Assembly: GCA_964019165.1 (NCBI GenBank)
Contig: OZ025278.1
Location: 8,546,028-8,610,027, forward strand
Direction of reading: 5' to 3'
Length of the DNA: 64,000 bases
From: Mastigias papua
Taxonomy: Eukaryota > Cnidaria > Scyphozoa > Rhizostomeae > Mastigiidae
Shown: piece after piece, positions 20,369 through 30,919 of the stretch
How the letters are laid out: each line of letters begins with the position of its first letter
Numbering within the stretch: the first letter of the stretch is position 1
The notes under the pieces: model-generated
Databases searched by the model: none
The model's input: the letters and a program-made list of their open reading frames with translations, nothing else
What the model was told of the DNA's origin: nothing
Made by a program: the position numbers and the translations under genes

Positions 20369-21419
20369 CTACATACCAGGGTTGCCAATTTGGCGGATTC
20401 GACGCTAAATCTAGCTATTTTGGCCTTTTTTGTGGTCCATAACTCCGAAAATTTCTTTTCGTATTTCGTAATTTGGCGTATTATTTGGTGTCTTTCAAAC
20501 TGTATAAGATATCAAATTTTTCTGCTAACTTCATATATAGATGTTGGACAAAAACTTGATGCACATGAGTATAGATAATCAGATATTAGCGCTATAGATG
20601 GGATCAACACCTTGCCTTAAGTTAGTGGATAGCATTTCAAAATTTTAATTCTCCAGGTTGATGATAATTTCCGTCTAGTCATAACTACCACATCGAGCGC
20701 TTTTCAAAACTCAGTAACATTGTGTACGAAAGCTTTCACAGCATCCGGACAATAAGTTGTGAATTTCAACTTGATTGAAAATAGACATGTAGGTTATCAA
20801 ATCATAAGCTACAATCACTGTCAAAAGTTTTGGAACACTTACATTACTTTTTGAATCATAGAGCAAATCCCCCTCTCCCACCTCAGGACAATGTTGAATT
20901 AGTTAGGGATTACTCGCAGCAGACACGTCAGTTTGCTCTGAAACAGCAGTCTGGCAACTAAGCTTTTACCTCAACATTGTTTTAAGGGGGGGGAGGAGGG
21001 GATCACTAGCAGTCAAATTTGACCGGAACTTTACTATTTTCAAATAAACTTCATTATTCAATTGTTGTTCCAAGGACTTTTGGCAGTGATTGTCTGACAC
21101 AAATATGGTTGTAAAGGGAGTTACAAGATACAAAAATAAGTGTACCATAGGTTTTCCACAGTCCTGATTTCCTGATTGCAGGATTGACTTTTCTAAGTTC
21201 TGCAGGCAGTTTGTCAGAGTTTTGCCGCATTATCCAATACAAAACTGGCAAGACAAAACGTTTCTAGTTTCATCGCAGATAAAAACGTTTCGAAATGCGC
21301 ATTCGCAGAACACCGTTAACATCACTAAGGGAAAAAGGTTTATGGCCTATTTTGGCATTAATGTTAGACGACAATAGGCGTAATTCATTACCAGGCCATC
21401 AGGCAACCCTGCTACATAC
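20369..21419. mobile_element. Non-autonomous hAT-type DNA transposon with 8-bp target duplication
   Basis: The element spans 20377-21411. It begins CAGGGTTGCC and ends with the exact reverse complement GGCAACCCTG. It is flanked by perfect 8-bp direct repeats, CTACATAC, at 20369-20376 and 21412-21419. CAGGG-type ends and 8-bp target duplications are hallmarks of the hAT superfamily. The 1035-bp interior has no transposase frame. It contains C-rich and G-rich tracts around an ACAATGTTG / CAACATTGT pair, resembling the core of the hairpin MITE family. Confidence 0.85.
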
Positions 21420-22008
21420 GTGTAAGCGTTAGCTGTGAGTGCCGAACCAATTTCCAGAAAAATCTCGATATGAAATTTGATACTTTAGTAAATTGTCTCC
21501 CTTAGTGCCATTGCGCAACTAACGGAAATCATCGTACTGAGAAGAATCAGGTCCACGTGTATGCCAAATCTCAACATTGTACCTAAATGGCACCCAGTTG
21601 TTGACACACGGATTCCAGTTAAGACGATGAGAATTATTAATACGTTTCTCGATAGAGGGTGAAAAGTACCACCACTCACTTTAGACTTAAAACACGCTAT
21701 GAAAAATTTCCTGGTTTTCCATCATAACAGCGACAACAACAACAAAAACAATATAGTTCCACATTGTCTACCTTTTCGATATATCATTACTTCACCCCTC
21801 TAGTGTTCAGTTCAAGTCGTTCTTGAGATACATTGGTGTTCGTCTGTCTCTGCGGCCTTGTCGGTCCTTCAGGAACTTTCATAACTTCATTTTCATATTT
21901 CAATGGCATTGACTCAACATTTTTATCATTTCTCTGCTACTTTTGGTAGTGTCTATTTCCTACATCTCTCTGGATCTCTACATTGCATTAGATATCTGGA
22001 ATCTTCTG

Positions 22009-22136
22009 ATTCTCTAACCCTCTTTGAATCTCTAACTCTTTGTAAATCTCTAACCCTTGTTGAATTTCTACCTCTCTTTGAACCTCTAACTCTCTTTGAA
22101 CCTCTAACTCTCTTTGAATCTCTAACTCTCTTTAAC
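22009..22136 (+). repeat. 18-bp minisatellite
   Basis: About seven imperfect copies of CTCTAACTCTCTTTGAAC. As the unit is 18 bp it keeps a frame open and encodes a six-residue repeat, LTLFEP/S, inside an open frame at 21903-22298. That frame has no recognised domain, so protein coding is not claimed. Confidence 0.8.
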
Positions 22137-23029
22137 TTGAGCCCCCTTCAAGCTCTCTTGTTATTAAGGGCTCTCAATGTGAATGTTCAATTGACTCCCG
22201 ATCAGACTCTGGAAATCTATGATGAATCTGACCTAAATGTCTTCGTAACACCCTTCCTTTCATATCTACTTCAAAAGAAACTGGCCCATTCTTTGTAACC
22301 CTGTTCCCCTCAACCACTTCGATCCATTGGTATAATTTCTAATCCACACAGTATCTCCTACGTGTATGTAACGAAAAGTCTGAGAATTTCGGATCCTAAT
22401 CATCACCTCCACTCTTACACAAACTTTTCTATCTATACATGGCTTAATTAGTGAGAGTCCTGGGCTCATTTTTCGGTTCACAAGTAGTTGATCATAAATC
22501 TAAAAAGCACTTTCTGAGGCTAGGGCTGCCTATAGACAAAGGGGGCAGATGTTTGCAAAGGGGCACTTTGTCTATTATAATCAACATCATTGACAACCTT
22601 ACTAGCGTAATCATTGCAGTAATGATGATATTATTCGCCCCAGAAAGAGCAATACAATATCAACATAAAATTCTAAAATTTAAACAAATCGCTTTGCAAT
22701 GTATCAATATTAAAGTCGGATAATTCTAGTTTCAACAGGAAACAAAATGCAAATGGGAAAGCCCAAGTTTTAGATCCCCCCTTCTCTCCTAAACGAAAGG
22801 CAGGAGGAGAACCTGGCCTCTGCCTTCCTTTCGCGACGTCCCTGAGTGGGGTACTAGATGTGCTTTTTTGAGCACACATGTTTACTATTACCCCAAAAGT
22901 TCAAGAAATAAGTTCAAGGCTTTACCTAAATAAAAACAGCTTGAATATATTGCATTGGAACTGCCTTAACGTTCAGACCATCCAGTATGCATTCCATGTA
23001 GCCATCGGCACACAGGAGAAATCCCATGT

Positions 23030-23309
23030 ACAATAGTGGACAAAAGTCCTTGGGACACTTAGAAGAAACAGATAAAAAACCACTTTCCTTTACATATTGT
23101 CATAGTTGCTACAAACATGCACCCCCCTTCCCCCTAGAACAATGTTGATTCGTTTGTGGTACATTTGAAGTTGGCGTGCACGCGAAATTTTCCCATTATC
23201 GCAGGTACTTCTCCAGAAAACCAACATTGTTTCAGGGGGAGAGGGGAATGAAAGTTTGTTGCAGACTGCAAAAAGTGCAAAGTGTCCCAGGACTTTTGTC
23301 GGGTATTGT
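23030..23309. mobile_element. 280-bp hairpin MITE, copy 1
   Basis: The ends are inverted repeats of about 30 bp: ACAATAGTGGACAAAAGTCC at the left, and the complement of ACAATACCCGACAAAAGTCC at the right, each followed by TGGGACACTT-like sequence. The interior is also palindromic, with a C-rich tract plus ACAATGTTG mirrored by CAACATTGT plus a G-rich tract. The whole unit can fold into one hairpin. It is identical to copy 2 over all 280 bases. No transposase is encoded and no clear target duplication is visible. Confidence 0.85.
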
Positions 23310-24349
23310 CTGGTATTGAAATTTTTTAAAACACGTTATACCTGCAATGTGTTGGTTGGTCAAGGGGTAATCGATGGTGCTAAAAACGATGGTGATATCT
23401 AAAATTCTGTAAGTCATCTCTGTGACGTCATGTCACGTGGGTGTCTATCATTCTGTCCCTCCTGCAGTGCTCCTATCCAAATCGGTATTTGGACATAATT
23501 TTTATCTTCCAAAAACAATGTAATCGACGAAACGAGCCTCACGAGACTTATCTTGAAAATATAGGAACAGTTCGAGCAACATAGCTTGCAAAAGCGCTCT
23601 AAATACCGGCTTTACTTGAACTTTGCCAGAACTTGCAAACGAGGCCAAGACAGACATTAGCACATGTACTAACGGTAGTATTGCTATGGTTACGCAGATG
23701 CAGTCCGCAACTTATTAATTTCACCATTCGTTCTTATTCAAATTCCTAAAATATATTCTGCTTATGTATTTTGGCAACTTTTTCTATACAAGAGGCGTTA
23801 TATGTGCACTGCTTTTATGGCTGGTGTGTTAACTGGCTATGCATTACAGTTCAAAATGTACCCAAGAAACACCCCCATTGAAAACATTCGCTATTGATTA
23901 CATATGCCTGTCTGCATGGCGAAATTTCAGGAATACTTCCGTTATCAGCAAAACAGACAGAACAGACGGCAGGGATATTCAAAGTCTCCTTCGTGTTACA
24001 CAATTACTAGTTAGCTAAAAAGAACAACGATCAAAAGTACATTCGCACTAGTAATCCAAATGGCTTCACTAGATAACAACAACAATTTATTGATACACTA
24101 GAGATAGAGACAATAATGAATGATGCCAACCGCCAATATGTTCGTCAGATTCACACGTCTGGTGAAGAGACAGTCACTCTATGTGGCTGTTGTTTTGCTC
24201 ATTGGCAGTTTATTGTTACATTTTGTCACTTCAGATCAATGCTGTAAGTGCCCCTCCCTCTGTCCTTTTTGTACCTACGCTTTTGTATGCAGCTTGACAA
24301 CAACGGAATGCGATGAGTATCCCGCAGTGTGTTGTTGCTATGCATTCCA

Positions 24350-24772
24350 CAGTTTACACGGTTTACACCAACAGTTTACACTTGCAAAAAGCTCTGTATT
24401 TCTGCATACGCTTAGTATTTAATTTGTGTAAAATACGTAAAAGATGTACACAATATGTGTACACCCATCAACAATATTCAAGTTTATAGAAAACGTAGTA
24501 GTGGTATGAAAATTGGCCTTTGTCCACGGTTTACACTTTCGAAGGTATTAAGAGTTAGGTCATGTGATTCTTTATGCAAAAAAGTGTAAACCGTGGAGTT
24601 TTTCCTCATTATTTCCTTACCAGTATACTAAAAAATTCATGAAAAATCATTAAAGCATGTACATAGATAGTGTACACCTGGCATGGTGGTCACCTTTTTG
24701 CTTTCGTCAAGGGAAGCACCCTTTTTCGCCTGATTTTCAAGTGTAAACTGTGAGTGTAAACCGTGTAAACTG
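24350..24772. mobile_element. MITE with GTTTACAC-repeat termini
   Basis: The first 19 bases, CAGTTTACACGGTTTACAC, are the exact reverse complement of the last 19. The inverted ends extend to about 35 bp with few mismatches. Two further internal copies of the motif, in opposite orientation, lie near 24527 and 24585. The array of clustered motifs looks like subterminal transposase-binding sites. No target duplication or transposase is seen. Confidence 0.75.
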
Positions 24773-25740
24773 CCGCTAGTGCATATTGTTGTTGTTGTTC
24801 AGTCTGATTTGCATTGAAGGACGCTGAGCCGTGTAATGTATTGCATGTATTGTATTCCACAGAACGAAGTTTGTCCTCTTTATTTTGTCAAATAATCATT
24901 TCCCGCATCTTTCCATAATTCAAACTGACTGTTAAGGTGGTCAAGGGGGCTAGAAGTGATAACAGGTTGTACAGCATACCATATATTATCACCATCGAAT
25001 TTACTTGTGTGCTCATTATCTGGGTCCCCGAAGATGGGGAGACCTTGCCCCTCCCCTCATAGCCTTTCTGGCCTCTTCAGAGGGCCTGAATCTGTTCTGT
25101 CATGACTTAAAATTTCTGAGAAAACGACCCTTCTCCCTTCTAGTTAGTGCTGGAGGCTCACAACTCTTTTTCTGGATGGTTTTGACTCCATAAACTGTTT
25201 GCCTATGCGTTTACTCTAGATTTAGAGATCCTACACCGAGTTGTGATTTCACTATGCGGCAAGTTAAACTCCTTTCGCCACAAATTAACAACTTCATTCT
25301 TCTCATCAGTAATTTTCGCTTCTCTCGTCATCTCATTTCAATCTCTGTGTACCATTATGGTACACTTTTGTGGCCATCTGCAGCCGCCTATGACAGTTGT
25401 TCAATTCCTACAGTCAAGCTCACGATTACGAGGCTACGTCTTTAATACGATGTTAAGCGCAAACTACTGCTCATAATTCTTCTGCGTTTTTGCTATATAG
25501 AAGCTAGAGCCTCATATTTTTATGAGCATGACCTACAGTTGCACTCGTGTGCACAAAAGTACTGTTTATATGCACCTTCAAAGAGACAAGCCCACTAAAT
25601 TTACCCTGTGACGTCAGCATGACGTCATAGGGTAAAGATACGTAAAAACTGTTGTCACTATCGTAATCAGCGCCCCCGAAAACCCTATGATCGCCCATGA
25701 TTGCAGCCAAATAGCTTTTATCTTTCAAATTTGATACCAG

Positions 25741-26020
25741 ACAATAGTGGACAAAAGTCCTTGGGACACTTAGAAGAAACAGATAAAAAACCACTTTCCT
25801 TTACATATTGTCATAGTTGCTACAAACATGCACCCCCCTTCCCCCTAGAACAATGTTGATTCGTTTGTGGTACATTTGAAGTTGGCGTGCACGCGAAATT
25901 TTCCCATTATCGCAGGTACTTCTCCAGAAAACCAACATTGTTTCAGGGGGAGAGGGGAATGAAAGTTTGTTGCAGACTGCAAAAAGTGCAAAGTGTCCCA
26001 GGACTTTTGTCGGGTATTGT
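25741..26020. mobile_element. 280-bp hairpin MITE, copy 2
   Basis: Identical in length and sequence to the copy at 23030-23309, about 2.7 kb away and in the same orientation, but with different flanks. See copy 1 for its structure. Complete identity between two non-coding repeats points to a recent insertion or local gene conversion. Confidence 0.85.
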
Positions 26021-26289
26021 AGAATATAACTCATTGGCATATGGGCACATGTCAGCACATGTGATCTATATTTAAATGCTACCTTGGCGTGAAGGCAAAA
26101 GTGACAAAGTGAACCTCTGGCATGAGCGTAACAAAAATATACATTGGGCATCCACTCTGTAGGTCCCTCTTGATGATCTCTGAAAATGTTCCATTCAAGT
26201 GTCTCCAAGCATGTTAGGGAGCAGTCATTTAAGTATGTGGGAGGCTGGAGTGGAGGGAATTGAGTTGGGGTCCGAAATTTTTATGCATA

Positions 26290-28375
26290 TAGACACCGTA
26301 CTTACTAAAAGACCCAAAACGAAAATAGCAAAGACGAAAAATAGCAAAAAACGACCCAAAACGATCAAAAACGACCCAAACAGACCCAAAAACAAGTCGA
26401 AACGACCCAAAACAAGCCAAACAGGCCCGGATTCATGCTATCCTTGGAAAACAGGAGTAATGAACAATACTCTTGCCAAAAGCAAGTTACTTATGCACAT
26501 GTTACTCAGGGCTACATTGAAACTGAAGTGAACGATGGAGTGAAGTTGACATCTGCCAAACTGGAGGGGCTGTAGTCCCCCCAGCCCCCCACTTAATACT
26601 CCTATAGGCAGTAAACCAATGATTGTATTATATACAGTCATCTACTAATGAGAACCCATTGTAGATGAAATAAACTGTAGAAACATTAAACTCCATGCAG
26701 GTAAGTAAAAATGACATGAGAACCTGAGAGGCACTACTCTATGGTCCTTAATTGTCATCCCTTCCCCGTCAATTAGTCTTTTAAACTTTTCCAAACCTTC
26801 TCACTCTTATTAGGACCTCGGCAATTAACTTTGGACTTAGTGTGTAAAGTAGCTGAAACAAGGATGATTCCTCTTAGCAAGAACAAGTTGCTTCATCGAT
26901 TTTCTTGACTGACAGTTGCTAAATAGAGTTCTACGTTAGGTTTTATTTTCATAGCAAAGTAATTGTTCTATTGTTATAGCTTAACACTACTTTTTCATTA
27001 CTTTTCGTTCGCTGCACCGAAATACTGAAGCCATAATTGTTAGGGAATTTAGCAGTGTATTAGAGAAAACGAACCTGCTTAGAACAATTATCTAAATTTG
27101 TGTATTCACGTGATAGCATAATTCCGACCCTCCCCCGAAGCTAACTGAATTTTCTGGAAAATTCCAACCCCCCCCCCGCTAATTCCGACCCCCTTCCCTG
27201 CAATTAGGCAACGAAGAAGAACCCAACATACTTTGGTCAATCTTAACACAATCATTTTGAGACTACAGTACTTCCTCGATTACCCCGCCGCCACTGGACA
27301 CACCTTTTCTAACAGGTATCGGATAATCGAAAAAGGCCGGGTAAGCAAAATTGCACTCTTGGACATCATGCACAAGAAGAGAGGCTATGATAATTAGGAA
27401 GTGTCCTTATCATACACAACTAAAATTATCATTGTCATATTCCTTAAACTTATATTATGGTATAGGAAGGAACAGCTCCAAAAAGGCACGTCCTGTTCGT
27501 CAAGCTTGCCGAGCATTCCCTTTTTCAAGGTAATGGTGATTTTCATGAACCTCGAAATTCACATCTTCACCATTTGAAAAGATTTCAGATAATTTTCATC
27601 TTTGCAGATATCCATACCAGTCGAGCTACCTATGTTGAATTTATTCATTATTTCTGCCAGTGGCCATTTCACAAATGAACACTTCAATTAAAATTAAGTT
27701 TAGTACAAGGGCCACTGCCGGACAATCGAGGGACGGTTAATCGAGCTATGGTGAATCGAGGAAGTACTCTATTTCCTGTCAACACGTTTCAGCGAATCCC
27801 AGCTTTCAAAAATACCTACGCTTGAAGGTGTTTTCAAAAATTTCTTCAATGACGGAAAATGAATTTGAAAACAAGGTGAAAACAGATAGAACCATTTGCG
27901 TTTTCAAAACTACTCAAAAACGTGTGGACGGGGGCCTTACACCTTTGCTTGTTTGTATTCTGATGGTACAAAATCATTACGGTGGTGAGTGCATTCTTCC
28001 GTTTGATAGAACTAGACTTGGTACAAGGTTTCTTGAATAACATATCGCTGCAGAATTTTGTGAAAAAATTTTCTATAGCACGTTTAAGTGAGTTAAAAGG
28101 TATAACATACAGCAATAAACATTATTTTTTGTGGATGGTCTTATTTCAAACCTTGTTTGCACCCGTCTTGCCTTGTTCTCGGTTGTTTTCGCTCGTTTTT
28201 GGTCGTTTTGGCTAGCTTCAGAGTCGGTTTGGCTCGTTTTGGCTCGCTTCAGAGTCGGTTTGGCTCGTTTTGGCTTGCTTGATGGTCGTTTTGAGTCATT
28301 CTGGCTTCTTTTTGGGTCGTTACAGATCGTTCTGGGTCATTTTGGCTACTTTCGTCTTTTAGTAAGTACGATATT
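26290..28375. mobile_element. Foldback-like element with internally repetitive inverted arms
   Basis: The left arm (about 26290-26425) repeats CGACCCAAAA-type units. The right arm (about 28165-28375) carries the same kind of units in reverse (TTTTGGTCGTTTTGGCT). Both outer ends share CGTACTTACTAAAAGAC in inverted orientation. Arms built of short degenerate tandem units are typical of foldback transposons. Similar AGTTGGGGT and GAAAT sequence flanks both ends near 26263 and 28409 and may be an old target duplication. The interior holds a younger pogo-like MITE and no transposase. Confidence 0.6.
27269..27766. mobile_element. pogo/Tigger-like MITE, TA-flanked
   Basis: The left end TACTTCCTCGATTACC and the right end, which reads in reverse TACTTCCTCGATTCACC, form inverted repeats starting at TA dinucleotides (27269-27270 and 27765-27766). 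CTTCCTCG-type ends and a TA target are characteristic of pogo-group Tc1/mariner elements. Additional AATCGAG motifs occur next to the right end. The interior of about 490 bp has no transposase frame. It is nested inside the foldback-like element. Confidence 0.7.
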
Positions 28376-28419
28376 GGCACTGGGGTATTAAATATATAAT
28401 AACTTCCAAGTTGGGGTAT

Positions 28420-29327
28420 GAAATAGAATTTCAGGACTATCTAATAATGAATATATGAAAAACTTATATATATGAAAAACCAAAGGTGGTAGAGTGGCAG
28501 GTGCATGGAAAATATCCAACTATAACTGAGGTGTGTGATAATTCTAAAGATAGAACACCCCTTACAAGCGTGTGCAGTTTTGTCCAAAATATCTCTAGAT
28601 TCTTCATGGTGTCAACACAAAAAATTTCAGGAGTCTGCTGGGATATGGTCCTATGCAAAAAACTTTTTTTATTACATAGGGTTGCATAACTTCAAATATA
28701 AGTTGAAAATTGCTAAAATAAGCAGATTTTTATGACAACATGAAAATATAACTGTGCTAGAAATATGGCAAAAAGCTATGTATTGTGCTTATTTAAGGAT
28801 CATTGCATAAATAGCACCATGAAGATGATAGCCTGAAAGTTTTATTAGGACATCATTATTTAATCAAAAGTTGTATGGATCGCAAAACCCTGCTATAGGT
28901 GATCTTTTGAGATAACTATAAAATCTCATCAAATTCTCTCTATCGACAGGAGTTATACAAGTTCTGGTCCACAGATACCTCCCTCCCATCCTCCTCCTTG
29001 TTCTTGTCCTCAGATTTGCACCCAAGCCACATTCTGCATAAGTCTTTATTGCTTTAACTGCAACAAGTTGGCAACTGCAGCATACACCCCAAATTCAAAT
29101 ATCTCCCTTCAAACATATTTAGCATCTGGACATCTTTCTTTTGACATCATATTGAATGCTTAATCTTTTGCTTCTGTGCTGTTGACATGAGGGTATTTGC
29201 TTAAGTGTATCATCACTGAACCTGGCGAAACTCGTGTGACTTCCTAGATGACATAATATATTCTGCCACTCTAAAGACTCTGGTTCTCAGTGTCTTGTTG
29301 CATTAAATAGTTATTTTTTGTTGGCAG
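28420..29327. other. Non-coding stretch
   Basis: No gene, inverted repeat or known element could be recognised. Short open frames have no family similarity. It precedes a candidate splice acceptor at 29326-29327. Confidence 0.3.
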
Positions 29328-30166
29328 ATTTGGAATGTTCAGTAGACCACAATATTTCTTGGCACATGAAAATCCCTGGCCAATGGTTTGCATTGCATAT
29401 AAGAGGTCAGGCTGTCCAACCATCCCACTTTGAGCAGGACAGTCCCACTTTCAGAAGAATTGTCCTGCATCCCACACATACCTTGTTCACAACACGATTT
29501 GTCCTGCTTTAGACTGTTGGTGATTCATCCAAACTACTCTTATAAAAATGTATTGGGATGGTCATAAAAAAAACAAGTTAGAATTAGTTGACAAGCTGGA
29601 TGAACTGAGGCACTTGACTTTCATAAGGCCATTTTGCCAATTTCTACTACTGGTATAGATATTGGTGAGCTCTTGGCTTTAATTAATGAGATCTGCACTC
29701 TTGATACAAACCAGCATGTCTACAGTTCACTTCATGTAGTTCTTCAGTTCAGTACAGTTCACATGGACTCATACTTGGTGACATTGAAAGATCATTCTTT
29801 ATGGACCAAAACAATTGATTTGGAAGACAGAGGTCATCTTGAATGCACCACTGTGACACCTGTACTGGTATTCAATGTAAGCACTTTTCTATAAGAATAT
29901 AGTCTATAATAATATCTAGACTCAAATTCTCTAATATTTAAGAATAATGCAAGGCTCAAGCTTCATCAAGATTTAGATTTGTTGCTGATTTGAACCTTTT
30001 TTAGAAAACAACAAGAGCCCACTTCACTCATCCTGTCCAGACCTTGTTACACTATGATGCTACTCAGGAACTCTTCAGGAAATATCAGTTAAACACTTTT
30101 TATTATAAGAAAATAGTCTTTTCAAAAGTTAATGCTCAAAATCGCTACAATTTAAGAATACTTTAA
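29328..30166 (+). CDS. Unrecognised spliced gene candidate (partial)
   Basis: Three stretches look like exons. The first begins at 29328 after TTTTTGTTGGCAG and reads LECSVDHNISWHMKIPGQWF, to a stop at 29510. A second open frame, 29634-29876, contains GIDIGELLALINEIC and ends at a GTAAGC donor in phase 0. A third begins at 30005 after TTTTTTAG, also phase 0, reads KTTRAHFTHPVQTLLHYD and ends at TAA 30164-30166. The matched phase and clean splice sites of the last two are the main evidence. Between the first and second pieces the frame changes and stops occur, so either an exon boundary is missed or the locus is a decayed copy. The family is not recognised. Another long open reading at about 30720-30920 (containing FSWDQGIAQAYLPIEA) may belong to the same locus. 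Confidence 0.35.
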
Positions 30167-30919
30167 GAATAGTCTTAGGCTAAAAATCAAAATTTGTAAG
30201 AATATTGAGGCTTAGTGGCTAGTGAAAAATTAGATTTTTTTACAAACATGTATGTAGATGCAGACCACTATAATTTTAAGCTACCAAAGGACTTGCTTTA
30301 AATACACAAATCAACAGATAGGCAATACAATGTCGAGCCATGGTTCATACAGTAATTGTTGAATTTGATGAATTTTATGAAACCGTAATAAATTTAGTTT
30401 CTAGTGCAAGACATTATTCATACCGCTTCAAAAACAACGGAATTTATTAAGTTTTGATAAGTCATAAGGTGTCCCACTTTCACAAGCTGAGCAGGTTGGC
30501 AGATAGGCAGTCTGAGAGTTGGACACTGACATCACACCCATATGGTGATTCATGACCGGTGGAACATTGCTGAATTGCAACAAAAAAGCTAAAAACAACT
30601 GGCACTGCCCATTTTCTTCTGCAATAGATCAAATAAAGCCAATTCTTGCTTGCCACAACCCCTCTACAATCTGGGTAGCAAAGACTTAAGAAATATCTCT
30701 CAAAACATCAAGATCAATCAACAGAATACCTGTCATCTCTTCTTCAAGTAGGGTCTTTTAGTTGGGACCAAGGCATTGCTCAAGCTTACTTGCCAATAGA
30801 AGCTTCATCATCAGGAGATATAATTTTGGTGGGAACAAAGTGGTACAGTACAAATACTGTCCAGACTAATTCTTCCAGACCTTTCATCTATGTCCTCTAC
30901 AACTCTTTTCTTCCTTAAA

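Noticed and set aside
25254..25476. Overlapping open frames of 60-77 codons
   Set aside because: No similarity, no splice context, and mutual overlap in different frames; treated as chance.
25887..26208. Conserved small protein shared by the hairpin MITEs (KFSHYR motif in two copies)
   Set aside because: The similarity comes from DNA homology of a palindromic repeat: one copy is read on the plus strand and the other on the minus strand, without matching starts or stops.
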